Assembly (NCBI GenBank): GCA_964464385.1
Contig: CAYXFZ010000011.1
Location: forward strand, 1-34,839
Reading direction: 5' to 3'
From: CAYXFZ01 sp964464385
GTDB lineage: Bacteria > Planctomycetota > UBA1135
DNA: 34,839 nt
Numbering within the stretch: the stretch's first letter is position 1; every line of letters begins with the position of its first letter. The notes below the pieces were generated by a model. It ran no database searches. It was not told where the DNA came from and saw only the letters and a list, made by a program, of their open reading frames with translations. A program made the position numbers and the translations under genes. This document shows, one piece after another, positions 15,136 through 22,626 of this stretch.

Positions 15136-16686
15136 TCAGTCCATGTCAAAGGAGACGCCCTGCGCGAGCGGCAGTTCATCACTCCAGTTGACAGTATTCG
15201 TTTGCCGGCGCATGTAAGCCTTCCAGGAATCCGAACCGGACTCGCGCCCGCCGCCAGTTTCCTTTTCACCGCCAAAAGCGCCGCCGATCTCGGCACCCGA
15301 AGTGCCGATGTTGACATTGGCAATGCCGCAGTCGGACCCGGCCGCAGACAAGAAGCGCTCTGCCGAGCGCATATTCAAAGTAAAGATGGCCGAGCTCAAT
15401 CCTTGCGGCACATCGTTGTGGATTCGTATGGCGTGCTCCAGATCTTCCACTTCAATGATGTAGAGCAGGGGGCCGAAGGTTTCGTCCTGCACGATTTGCC
15501 AAGAGTTGTCGGCCACGGCAATCGCAGGGGTCAAGTAGAACCCTCCTTCGCAACCGTCAGGATGAATTTGCTCGCCACCACAGAGAATCTCACCGCCTTG
15601 TTCCTGGATGGTTTCGATGGCCGTTAAAACTTCGTCGCAGGCGCCTTGGTCAATCATCGGGCCCATCAAAACGCCATCTTCCAGTGGATTGCCGATGGAA
15701 ACCTTGGCATACATGGCCACCAAGCGCGCTACCAACTTCTCCCGCACTGCCTGATGCACCAGCACGCGCCGAGTCGAAGTGCAACGCTGGCCAGCTGTCC
15801 CGACCGCGCCAAACATGATGGCCCGGGCCGCCATCTCCAAGTCGGCATCCTCCATGACGACAACGGCATTGTTGCCGCCCAGTTCCAAGATCGTTCGGCC
15901 ATAACGCGAGGCCAATTTTTCCGCCACGTGTTTGCCCATGGAGCAGGAGCCCGTGGCCGAAACCAGGGGCACGCGCTTGTCGCCCAGCAGGATTTCTCCC
16001 ACTTCGGAACCGCGTCCCACAACTAGGGAGCAAACCGCACCCCAGCCCTCGGGCTCGAGCACGCGCGCCGCCACTTTAGTCATGGCAATTGCGGTCAAGG
16101 GAGTTTTTGAACTCGGCTTCCACAATGTGGAATCGCCACAAATCATGGCCAGCATGGAGTTCCAGGCCCATACCGCAGCAGGGAAATTGAACGCAGAAAT
16201 CACCCCGACCACGCCCAGCGGGTGCCACTGCTCGCGCATGGCATGTTCCGGCCGCTCGCTGTGCATGGAGAGCCCATAGAGCATGCGGGATTGGCCCACG
16301 GCAAAGTCGGCGATGTCAATCGCTTCCTGCACCTCGCCCAATCCCTCTTGCAAAATTTTGCCCATCTCCCAGGACACCAACTTGCCCAAGGGTTCCTTGA
16401 ACTTGCGGAATTCTTCGCCTATGCGTCGCACATACTCCCCACGTAATGGGGCGGGCAATTCGCGCCACTTCAAGAAGGCTTCATGCGCGGCCTGGGCCAC
16501 TTTTTCGTAGTCCTCGCCACTAGCCTGTTGAATACTGCCGATTTGTTCCCCGGTTGCGGGACTGTACACCGCCAGTTTGGAGCCGGTGCATTCCAGCCAC
16601 TGGCCACAGTAGGCGCCACTTTGGACACCAGTCAGGCCCAACTCGTCGAGGAAGGAGAGGTCTTGCGCAGCGGTGGAAGGACTCAT
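15136..16686 (-). CDS. amaB: ALDH7-type aldehyde dehydrogenase (alpha-aminoadipate semialdehyde dehydrogenase-like)
   Basis: I start at the ATG at 16686 (M-S-P-S-T-A-A-Q-D), giving 516 residues. The 30 extra upstream codons run across the divergent promoter and are not aldehyde dehydrogenase-like. Conserved catalytic residues are present: N167 in S-A-F-N-F-P, E268 in E-L-G-G-N-N-A and C302 in T-A-G-Q-R-C-T-S. The C-terminal block S-G-A-E-I-G-G-A-F-G-G-E-K-E-T-G-G-G-R-E-S-G-S-D is the signature of the ALDH7/antiquitin branch. That branch oxidises alpha-aminoadipate semialdehyde (as the cyclic piperideine-6-carboxylate) to alpha-aminoadipate with NAD in lysine breakdown. It is a cytoplasmic tetramer in known members. 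No other lysine-degradation gene lies nearby. TAGAAT is placed eight bases before the ATG. Confidence 0.88.
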   Translation of the reverse strand: MSPSTAAQDLSFLDELGLTGVQSGAYCGQWLECTGSKLAVYSPATGEQIGSIQQASGEDYEKVAQAAHEAFLKWRELPAPLRGEYVRRIGEEFRKFKEPLGKLVSWEMGKILQEGLGEVQEAIDIADFAVGQSRMLYGLSMHSERPEHAMREQWHPLGVVGVISAFNFPAAVWAWNSMLAMICGDSTLWKPSSKTPLTAIAMTKVAARVLEPEGWGAVCSLVVGRGSEVGEILLGDKRVPLVSATGSCSMGKHVAEKLASRYGRTILELGGNNAVVVMEDADLEMAARAIMFGAVGTAGQRCTSTRRVLVHQAVREKLVARLVAMYAKVSIGNPLEDGVLMGPMIDQGACDEVLTAIETIQEQGGEILCGGEQIHPDGCEGGFYLTPAIAVADNSWQIVQDETFGPLLYIIEVEDLEHAIRIHNDVPQGLSSAIFTLNMRSAERFLSAAGSDCGIANVNIGTSGAEIGGAFGGEKETGGGRESGSDSWKAYMRRQTNTVNWSDELPLAQGVSFDMD

Positions 16687-16694
16687 GGCCTCGC

Positions 16695-16700
16695 ATTCTA
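16695..16700 (-). promoter_or_regulatory. Candidate -10 box of the aldehyde dehydrogenase gene
   Basis: TAGAAT on the minus strand (16700-16695) is followed by eight bases and the ATG at 16686. A transcript starting the usual distance from the box would have almost no leader. Confidence 0.5.
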
Positions 16701-16718
16701 CGAGCCTAGGCCGCAGGC

Positions 16719-16724
16719 TAGGAT
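16719..16724 (+). promoter_or_regulatory. Candidate -10 box of the GT39 gene
   Basis: TAGGAT is followed by exactly six bases (GCGCGC) and the ATG at 16731. It faces the aldehyde dehydrogenase box only 18 bases away, so the two divergent promoters must overlap. No recognisable -35 is present on either side. Confidence 0.5.
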
Positions 16725-16730
16725 GCGCGC

Positions 16731-18041
16731 ATGAGAGGGCATCGGATTGCGGCAGGGGTGGCCATGACGCTGGCAAGTGCCTGGCTGACTCTGGATGTGG
16801 CCACCCTTACCGATGGGGATTCCTGTTTGTACGGCGCGATGTCGCGCGAGATTGCCAAGGAAGGGAATTGGGCGGCACCGACCTGGGCCAAGGATGGCGA
16901 ACAACAATTTTTCCGCGAAAATCCACCCGGAGCACTTTGGCTAGCCGCTTTCCTGCAGGCCTTCGCCACGGGATTGGACGATTACGCGGCCCCCTTGTTG
17001 GCCAACTTGTGGTGGCTAGGACTCTTGACGGCCGCCGTTTGGCGCTTGGCCGGCGGCCGCCGCGGTGCAGGTGGTCTGGCCGTGCTTGCCCTGCTTTTTA
17101 TGCTCCCTGTGGCCAAGTACAGCCTGCGCGCAGGTTTGGAAATTCCCTTTGCCGCTTGCGTCTGCGCGGCGCTGGCCTCCTTGCGAACTCGCCGTCGTCG
17201 TGGCGCTCTGCTCGCTGGCCTCTTCTTCGGCGGCGCCTTGCTGACTCGTGGCGTGTTTGCTGGCATGGTGCCCTTGTTGTGGTGGATGGATGCCCGAGTG
17301 GGCCACCGTAGGCCGCTTCGCAGGGCCCTGGCTGCTGGCGTGTTGGGCCTCACTCTGGCCTTTGCTTTTGACTTGGCCCACCGCGCCCAAGGGGATGGCG
17401 CGAGTTTTTGGTGGAGTTATTTCCAACAGCAAGTCTGGCCCTCATTGCCCGGCGCCGCCCCCCACCCCATCTCCGGTTCGACTTGGCTCTACTACGCCAC
17501 TCGCCTGGGCCTCTATTCCCTGCCGTGGGGGTTGTTGATTTTGTGGCGCCTCCCCAGCCGCCTGACCCGCATGCGCCCCGAAGTCCCCCTCTGCTTAGGG
17601 TGGCTGGCTCTGGTCTATGTCGGCGCTTCGCTCGGCCAACGCGAGGGCTCGCGCTATTTGTTCGTGGTCTGGCCGGCCGTGGCCATTTTGTTTTCCGCCC
17701 TCTGGCGCGAAGATTGGGAGGCACTTTCACAACGCTGGCGTACTCGTCTCAGCGTCGCCGCCATTTTGTGGATTCCCGTGGGTTTGATGGCCGGAACGAT
17801 GTTGGCGCGTGCGCAACAAGATCCATGGGACATCGCCGCACGACGACTCCAAGAACGCGCTTCCTACGGATGGGAACAAGAGGAAGCTCCAATCATTCGC
17901 CGAGATTCCTTCTTCCCGGGGGACGACCGACTCAAACAGTTCCTCCGTTGGCATCTCGGCACCTGGGCCCTTTGGGCGCCCGAATCCTCCCCACCCATCC
18001 CAGAGTGGGAACTTATTCCCTGGGAACTCGCAGAATCATGA
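16731..18041 (+). CDS. GT39/ArnT-like membrane glycosyltransferase
   Basis: The 436-residue protein has about ten hydrophobic segments. It begins with a transmembrane helix followed by the acidic first periplasmic loop motif T-D-G-D-S-C-L-Y-G-A-M-S-R-E-I (27-41), matching the D-E-x-x-Y-A-x-x-S-R-E-M motif of ArnT/PMT-type enzymes. F-R-E-N-P-P-G-A-L-W-L (61-71) matches their (Y/H)-x-K-P-P-L motif. Such enzymes move a sugar from a polyprenyl-phosphate carrier to lipid A, lipids or proteins on the outer face of the inner membrane. The start is the ATG at 16731, next to a TAGGAT box. The stop overlaps the exonuclease III start (ATGA), an unusual partner with no obvious shared function. The acceptor is unknown. 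Confidence 0.82.
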   Translation: MRGHRIAAGVAMTLASAWLTLDVATLTDGDSCLYGAMSREIAKEGNWAAPTWAKDGEQQFFRENPPGALWLAAFLQAFATGLDDYAAPLLANLWWLGLLTAAVWRLAGGRRGAGGLAVLALLFMLPVAKYSLRAGLEIPFAACVCAALASLRTRRRRGALLAGLFFGGALLTRGVFAGMVPLLWWMDARVGHRRPLRRALAAGVLGLTLAFAFDLAHRAQGDGASFWWSYFQQQVWPSLPGAAPHPISGSTWLYYATRLGLYSLPWGLLILWRLPSRLTRMRPEVPLCLGWLALVYVGASLGQREGSRYLFVVWPAVAILFSALWREDWEALSQRWRTRLSVAAILWIPVGLMAGTMLARAQQDPWDIAARRLQERASYGWEQEEAPIIRRDSFFPGDDRLKQFLRWHLGTWALWAPESSPPIPEWELIPWELAES

Positions 18042-18829
18042 AAATCGCCACTTGGAACCTCAACTCAATCCGCGCTCGCTTGCCGCGAGTTTTGGCGGCC
18101 TTGGAGCGCCACAAACCGGACTTGCTCTGCCTGCAGGAAACCAAATCCCAGGACGACAATTTTCCGCATGAAGATTTGGCAACTGCCGGTTACTTGGCGA
18201 GTGCTTTTGGGCAAAAGACCTACAACGGCGTGGCCCTCCTGGCCCGAGCCGATGGCGAGGCTGTGGCCGACGTTCGGCATGGTTTTGACGGCGATCCGAT
18301 TCCGGAACAAGCCCGCGTCATCAGTGGCCTCTACCGAGGCATTCGGATCGTGAATGCCTACATCGTCAATGGCAAGGAAGTCGGCGATCCAAAATACGAT
18401 TTGAAACTGGAATGGCTGGCGGCCCTGCAAACTTGGGTGAAAAAGGAATTGAATCCCAGCGAACCCTTCCTCATCTGCGGCGATTTCAATATCACGCCAG
18501 ACGATCGAGATGTCTGGGATGCCGATCAATGGCGCGGCCGCATATTTTGCACGGAGCCCGAACGTGCCTTTGTCCAGACCTTGTACGACTGGGGCCTACA
18601 GGACCTGCAACGCAAGTTCAGCCAGGAAGAGGGTCTGTTTACTTGGTGGGATTACCGCGGCGGTTCCCATCCCCGCAATTTGGGCCTGCGCATCGATCTC
18701 ATCTTGGCCAGCACCCCCTTGGCCGAGCGCTGCACTGCCTTTGAGGTGGATCGAGAAGAGCGCCGCAAATCCACCGGCGAGGGTGCTCCTAGCGACCACG
18801 CCCCAGTGTTGGCTAGCTTTCGGGATTGA
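18038..18829 (+). CDS. xthA: Exodeoxyribonuclease III / AP endonuclease
   Basis: The ATG at 18038 overlaps the previous stop and starts the family's conserved M-K-I-A-T-W-N-L-N-S-I-R. The 263-residue product shows the EEP nuclease residues in order: N7, E34 in L-C-L-Q-E-T-K, the I-C-G-D-F-N-I-T-P segment (catalytic Asp and Asn), and the final S-D-H-A-P-V (Asp-His pair). It would cleave DNA at abasic sites and remove 3' blocking groups in base-excision repair, using Mg2+. It ends three bases from the convergent symporter gene, so transcripts from the two sides should meet. The open frame upstream of 18038 is the glycosyltransferase read out of frame. Confidence 0.94.
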   Translation: MKIATWNLNSIRARLPRVLAALERHKPDLLCLQETKSQDDNFPHEDLATAGYLASAFGQKTYNGVALLARADGEAVADVRHGFDGDPIPEQARVISGLYRGIRIVNAYIVNGKEVGDPKYDLKLEWLAALQTWVKKELNPSEPFLICGDFNITPDDRDVWDADQWRGRIFCTEPERAFVQTLYDWGLQDLQRKFSQEEGLFTWWDYRGGSHPRNLGLRIDLILASTPLAERCTAFEVDREERRKSTGEGAPSDHAPVLASFRD

Positions 18830-18832
18830 GGG

Positions 18833-20245
18833 TTAGCCGACGGGACGGCGGACGCCGAACCAGGCGGGAATCAGAGCGGCACTGAAGGCTGGGACGAGTT
18901 CGTAGATTTGGGCCTTGAGCGCTGGAGTGAAAAACCAAATCAAGGTCACAGCAAAGCCCAAGAACATGGAAGCAATGGCCCAAGGTCCAGCAACGGGGCC
19001 GCGCAAAATGCGAACCAAAAGCAATGGACCAAGAGAGGCACCCAGTGCCGACCAAGCGAAGAGCACCGAATCAAAAATAGTTTGTTCCAAACTCATCGCC
19101 GCCCACACGGCCAGGATGCCAATGAGAAAAACTGAAACCCGATCCAATGCCAAGCCACGGCGGGGCCTGAGCCGATCTTTTTTTGGCAAGTCGTGCGCCA
19201 CGGTGGAACCGCACACCAACAACTGGCTGTCGGCCGTGGACATGATTGCCGACAACACGGCAGCCACAATCACACCGGCAACGGCTGCCGGAAACAATCC
19301 CCGCGTCAGCACCAACAAGACTCCTTCGTGATCCGTTGGCACGTGTCCTAGGGCGCGGGCGCACCATCCCGCCAACAACATGCCGCTGTACAGAACCAAT
19401 GCCCAAACCATGGAAATCCAAGCACCCTTGCGGATGTCGGATTCGGATCGCATGGCCATGAACCGGTTGACCACGTGCGGTTGCCCGGGATAACCCAAGC
19501 CAATGCCAAAGGTGCCCACCACGAAACCGATCAGCGCCGGGCCACTCTTGCCGCGGCCCCAATCCAAAAGATCTGGCCTGACCTTGGCCAAGCCGGCGAT
19601 CATTCCCTCCCAACCCCCACAGGCCATCAATGCAGCCACTGGCACGACGATGGCAGCGGCGGCCATCACCAGACCTTGCAACAGGTCCGTCACCGACACG
19701 GCCCAAAACCCGCCGACCATGGTGTAAAAAAGAACCAAGGCACTGCCAACCAAAATTGCTGGCGTAGGTGACATGTCCAAGGATGCGGCAAAGGTCAAGC
19801 CCGCAGCCTTGAATTGGCTCGCTACATAGACGCCCAAGGAAAGAAGAACGATGCCAGCAGCCAACATCGTCAGAGGCCTCTTCCACCGTGGCTCCACTTC
19901 CGCAGCCAAAAGACCGACCAAGGTAGTACTGCCTGTGGCCGCCGAAATCCGGCGCAATGGACCCGCCACGACCCACCAATTCAAGGCAAATCCGCAAAGG
20001 CAGGCTGGTAGAAGCCAAGCCGCAGAAAGGCCCCACTTCCAGGCGGCGCCGGAAACCCCCAAGAGACTCCAAGCAGAGGAAGAAGAGGCGGCAGAGGAAA
20101 TGGATGCCACCCAGGGACCCAGCGCCCGCCCACCCAGGTAAAAGTCCTCGCCACTGCGAGTTCGCCGGGCGGCCCAGAAGCCAATCCCAAGCAAAACGAG
20201 CTTGTAGGCCAACAGAGTGGCCAGAAGAGCCCCAGCGCCATCCAT
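18833..20245 (-). CDS. putP: Sodium:solute symporter (SSS family, PutP-like)
   Basis: The 470-residue protein has about 13 hydrophobic segments and the SSS family hallmarks. These are the first-helix S-S-A-A-S-S-S-S-A-W-S-L-L-G region, G-L-G-Y-P-G-Q-P-H-V-V-N-R-F-M-A (the PutP-type G-Q-P-H-I signature), and S-A-I-M-S-T-A-D-S-Q-L-L-V in TM8, where the Ser-Thr pair forms the Na2 sodium site. The closest known type is the sodium/proline symporter, so proline or a related amino acid is the best guess; the substrate is not proven. The ATG at 20245 lies seven bases after a TATTCT box. It is divergent from the pseudopilin gene and convergent with xthA. Confidence 0.85.
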   Translation of the reverse strand: MDGAGALLATLLAYKLVLLGIGFWAARRTRSGEDFYLGGRALGPWVASISSAASSSSAWSLLGVSGAAWKWGLSAAWLLPACLCGFALNWWVVAGPLRRISAATGSTTLVGLLAAEVEPRWKRPLTMLAAGIVLLSLGVYVASQFKAAGLTFAASLDMSPTPAILVGSALVLFYTMVGGFWAVSVTDLLQGLVMAAAAIVVPVAALMACGGWEGMIAGLAKVRPDLLDWGRGKSGPALIGFVVGTFGIGLGYPGQPHVVNRFMAMRSESDIRKGAWISMVWALVLYSGMLLAGWCARALGHVPTDHEGVLLVLTRGLFPAAVAGVIVAAVLSAIMSTADSQLLVCGSTVAHDLPKKDRLRPRRGLALDRVSVFLIGILAVWAAMSLEQTIFDSVLFAWSALGASLGPLLLVRILRGPVAGPWAIASMFLGFAVTLIWFFTPALKAQIYELVPAFSAALIPAWFGVRRPVG

Positions 20246-20252
20246 GGGACGC

Positions 20253-20258
20253 AGAATA
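20253..20258 (-). promoter_or_regulatory. Candidate -10 box of the symporter gene
   Basis: TATTCT on the minus strand (20258-20253), in the context GCTATTCT, is followed by seven bases and the ATG at 20245, repeating the short-leader pattern seen elsewhere in the window. Confidence 0.4.
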
Positions 20259-20367
20259 GCGCCTAGATTGGCTCAAGGACGCATTCCCTCTGGACGATAA
20301 AGGGCTGTCGGAATCACCTTCGATGCCGACAAACATTGCCCAAAAATAGACTGGAGAAACAACCGAA

Positions 20368-20844
20368 ATGCAACGCCAAGCAGGCTTTACGATCGTCGAG
20401 ATGCTCATTGTAGTGACCATTCTCGCTCTACTGGCCGGGGTCTTGATCCCCGTCCTGAATGACAGCGCCGCCACATCACGCGACGCCCGCCGTAGCGCGG
20501 ACCTCAAGGCCGTTCAATCAGCTCTGGAGGCCTACAAGCGCGTCAATGGCGATTACCCGACCACCGAAGGCACCTGGTCCGTGGAACTTGGCCACGTTGC
20601 CAATTACGGCGACAAGGGCTACATCAAGGGCTTGGTCCCAACCTTCTTGCCGGCACTGCCCAAGGATCCCAATGAGAAGACCTCGTTTGGTACCGAAGGC
20701 TATTCCTTCCGCTCGGACGGCACGGACTACAAGTTCCTTGCCAAGAGCACCCCAGAGTCCTTCCCTGCGGGCAACCCGTTTTACGACCCCGTTGCCGCCT
20801 CCGCCAACTGGCAGGTTTCCTCCCCTGGAGGCTACCGCTGGTAA
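20368..20844 (+). CDS. Type II secretion / type IV pilus-like pseudopilin
   Basis: The 158-residue product has a class III signal: a short positive leader M-Q-R-Q-A-G cut before F-T-I-V-E-M, with the essential E at +5, followed by a hydrophobic helix (L-I-V-V-T-I-L-A-L-L-A-G-V-L-I-P). A prepilin peptidase would cleave G6/F7, and the helix would pack into a pilus or pseudopilus. The globular part has the GspG-like pattern A-D-L-K-A-V-Q-S-A-L-E-A-Y-K-R-V-N-G-D-Y-P-T-T-E-G, and the P-K-D-P segment, so the major pseudopilin GspG type is closest. It stands alone, without secretion machinery genes nearby. GGAG lies 11 bases before the ATG, and TAGACT at 20347 is a possible -10. A strong terminator follows. 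Confidence 0.85.
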   Translation: MQRQAGFTIVEMLIVVTILALLAGVLIPVLNDSAATSRDARRSADLKAVQSALEAYKRVNGDYPTTEGTWSVELGHVANYGDKGYIKGLVPTFLPALPKDPNEKTSFGTEGYSFRSDGTDYKFLAKSTPESFPAGNPFYDPVAASANWQVSSPGGYRW

Positions 20845-20867
20845 GCCGAATGCCTTTTCCTGCCTTA

Positions 20868-20900
20868 CAGGCGCCGGTTTTGCCGGCGTCTGTTTTTTTT
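20868..20900 (+). terminator. Rho-independent terminator after the pseudopilin gene
   Basis: A 10-bp stem (CAGGCGCCGG at 20868-20877 with CCGGCGTCTG at 20883-20892, one G-T wobble) closes the loop TTTTG and is followed by eight T (20893-20900). It is 23 bases after the pseudopilin stop and directly abuts the promoter of the next gene. Confidence 0.92.
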
Positions 20901-20907
20901 CTTTCGC

Positions 20908-20913
20908 TAGGAT
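20908..20913 (+). promoter_or_regulatory. Candidate -10 box of the DUF1570 gene
   Basis: TAGGAT is followed by six bases and the GTG at 20920. The preceding terminator ends only seven bases upstream, so any -35 would have to lie inside the terminator hairpin. Confidence 0.5.
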
Positions 20914-20919
20914 GCCGAT

Positions 20920-22137
20920 GTGCTCTGCCTCGTCCTCACCATGGTTCTCTTGGGGGATCCCCCTCTTGACCGTGTGGTTCTGAAGAGTGGCAAGGAAATG
21001 ATGGGCATTATTTTGCGAGTGGATGACGAAAAGGTTTTGCTAGCGCAAGGGACTCGGGTGCGTGAAATCCCTCGAGACAAAGTGGACACCATGGATGGGC
21101 CACGGCCGGACTACTCGGATTACGTGCGCCGCTTGCACGATCTCTTTGCCGCCGGATCTCAACCCAAAGAAGCTCTGGCCCTGGCAGACTGGTGCAACAA
21201 TCATGGTCTCTTGCGAGACTCCGATTTTCTTTTGTGGGTTACCTTGGCCGCGGATCCGACCAATGAAGAGGCCCACCTGCGGCTTGGACATAAGAAAAAG
21301 AAAGACACTTGGACCGCCAAGGTTGGCAACGGCAAAACCGCGACCTGGGACAAACTTTTGGACCGCCACATGAAATTCAAGGACCCTTGGGTGATGAACA
21401 CCGCTCACTTCGAAGTCCATGCTGCCGGTCCTCTACCCTTGGTGGTCACGACGATTGCTGAAGTAGAGCAAACCTACGCTGCTTTTTTCGACGCCTTCCA
21501 GGGGATGGCTCTCTTGCAAGAATTACGCAATCCCATTGTTGTCCACTTTTATCCTGACGAGGAGTCCTTTCCCAGCACATCTTCCTTGTTGGATTCCTTC
21601 TGGGATCCGCAAGGCCGCATTCTGAAAAGTTATTTCCGGGGCGGCTCTGCAAGCCGCATTTATCGCACGGTGGCCCACGCGATTACCGACTCCACCGCCC
21701 GCGAAATGGGTCGTAGCAAACCTGCATTCCCGGGTTGGTTGGCGGAGGGCATGGGCCACTGGTTGGCCTCCGCCCTCACTGGCGGCAACTCTCGGCCGGG
21801 CGCTCCAGATTACGACCCTTCCCGCTTGGACAAGGGCTCCATTCTCAATCATTTCAATTTGAAGAAGAAAGACGGCCTGATGCGTGTCCTCAATTATTCT
21901 CTCACCGACTTTGGTTCGTCCACTGGTCAAGAGCGGGCCTTTTGCCAGTCGTATACTTTGTTTGCTTTCCTTTACAACCACGATGAGGAGAGCATGCGCC
22001 AGCGCTTTGGAAACTATTTAACGGATGCTTGGCGCAGCAAGGGGAGCACTTCCAGTTTCAAGAAAACTGTCGCCCAAAGAAAACTGGATCGGCTGGAAAA
22101 AGAATGGAAGGCTTGGGTAGAGAACCAATCCCGCTAA
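20920..22137 (+). CDS. DUF1570-like exported protein with degenerate metalloprotease motif
   Basis: The GTG at 20920 starts a short hydrophobic leader (L-C-L-V-L-T-M-V-L-L-G) in a 405-residue protein. Residues about 15-60 look like a small beta barrel (V-V-L-K-S-G-K-E-M-M-G-I-I-L), frequent at the N-terminus of planctomycete proteins of this kind. The C-terminal half follows the DUF1570/peptidase-MA-like pattern: H-F-E-V-H-A, then R-T-V-A-H-A-I-T-D-S-T where active relatives have HExxH, then F-P-G-W-L-A-E-G-M-G-H-W with the usual Glu (E276). Here H253 is kept but the Glu and second His are Ala254 and Asp257. It is therefore probably not a working zinc protease and may have a binding role. It is single-gene, between a terminator upstream and a hairpin downstream. 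Confidence 0.75.
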   Translation: MLCLVLTMVLLGDPPLDRVVLKSGKEMMGIILRVDDEKVLLAQGTRVREIPRDKVDTMDGPRPDYSDYVRRLHDLFAAGSQPKEALALADWCNNHGLLRDSDFLLWVTLAADPTNEEAHLRLGHKKKKDTWTAKVGNGKTATWDKLLDRHMKFKDPWVMNTAHFEVHAAGPLPLVVTTIAEVEQTYAAFFDAFQGMALLQELRNPIVVHFYPDEESFPSTSSLLDSFWDPQGRILKSYFRGGSASRIYRTVAHAITDSTAREMGRSKPAFPGWLAEGMGHWLASALTGGNSRPGAPDYDPSRLDKGSILNHFNLKKKDGLMRVLNYSLTDFGSSTGQERAFCQSYTLFAFLYNHDEESMRQRFGNYLTDAWRSKGSTSSFKKTVAQRKLDRLEKEWKAWVENQSR

Positions 22138-22143
22138 ATCCCG

Positions 22144-22162
22144 GATCCGCAATCTGCGGATC
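22144..22162. terminator. Hairpin between convergent genes, possible bidirectional terminator
   Basis: GATCCGCA (22144-22151) and TGCGGATC (22155-22162) form a perfect 8-bp stem with a 3-base loop. It lies in the 30 bases between the stop codons of the DUF1570 gene and the convergent GYF_2 gene. There is no T-run on either side, so termination strength is uncertain. Confidence 0.5.
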
Positions 22163-22167
22163 GAAGG

Positions 22168-22602
22168 TCAGGCCCTAGCCAAGAGACTTTCCGGGAAGGG
22201 TGTCCAGTCCTGCATGTCCTCATGCCAAACCAGGAGAGACTCCGACTCGGCCAACTGGCGAGCCTCGGCCTGTTTCAACGGACCGCGAGCTTGGCCTCCN
22301 NNNNNNNNNGGCGAGGTCGCAGTTGCGGACGCCATGAGCCCCTCAGGTTCCCGAGTGGGTTCCGGGTTTTGGGGCTCTGGAGCGGGCATGGGTTCAGGTC
22401 TTGCCGCGCGGGTCTGTCGCAATTTCTCCTTTTCCAGATCCGGAAGGACAATGAGCAGAACCAAGGCCAAAAACCCGCCCAGGATGCCGCCAAAGAACCA
22501 ACCAAGGGGGTTTCGGCCCCTTTGCCGGGCCAGATAGGCGATGGCGCAGGCAAAAATGACCTGGACAGCGAGGGCTAAAGGGGTAATTTCGAGGGGCGGC
22601 AC
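22168..22602 (-). CDS. Membrane protein with C-terminal GYF_2 domain (contains assembly gap)
   Basis: The GTG at 22602 begins a short protein, nominally 144 residues. Two hydrophobic segments (L-A-V-Q-V-I-F-A-C-A-I-A-Y-L and G-W-F-F-G-G-I-L-G-G-F-L-A-L-V-L-L-I-V-L) come first, then a charged and Pro/Glu-rich linker, then a C-terminal GYF_2 domain: G-G-Q-A-R-G-P-L then L-V-W-H-E-D-M-Q-D-W-T-P-F. The 10 Ns fall just before the domain, where its usual first strand (W-Y-Y-like) would be, so true length is unknown. GYF_2 domains are small protein-interaction modules frequent in planctomycetes and near RDD/DUF membrane proteins. TAGAAT lies 12 bases before the GTG. Confidence 0.75.
   Translation of the reverse strand: MPPLEITPLALAVQVIFACAIAYLARQRGRNPLGWFFGGILGGFLALVLLIVLPDLEKEKLRQTRAARPEPMPAPEPQNPEPTREPEGLMASATATSXXXXGGQARGPLKQAEARQLAESESLLVWHEDMQDWTPFPESLLARA
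22300..22309. other. Assembly gap of 10 N
   Basis: Ten consecutive N lie inside the GYF_2 protein gene. Ten is a typical placeholder, so the true distance and the link between the two sides are not certain, although both sides read in one frame with the gap as given. Confidence 0.98.
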
Positions 22603-22614
22603 GGTTTGCCGGAG

Positions 22615-22626
22615 ATTCTAGCGTCA
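22615..22626 (-). promoter_or_regulatory. Candidate promoter TGACGCTAGAAT of the GYF_2 gene
   Basis: Minus-strand TGACGCTAGAAT (22626-22615) is identical over 12 bases to the element before ychF and ends 12 bases before the GTG start. TAGAAT would be the -10; no convincing -35. Confidence 0.5.

Noticed and set aside
17408..18037. 210-codon N-terminal extension of exonuclease III
   Set aside because: This part is the GT39 gene read out of frame; the family's conserved N-terminus starts at 18038.
19071..20507. 478-codon minus-strand open frame longer than the symporter
   Set aside because: Its product is rich in Gly, His, Arg and Trp without motifs, while the other frame encodes a full SSS symporter.
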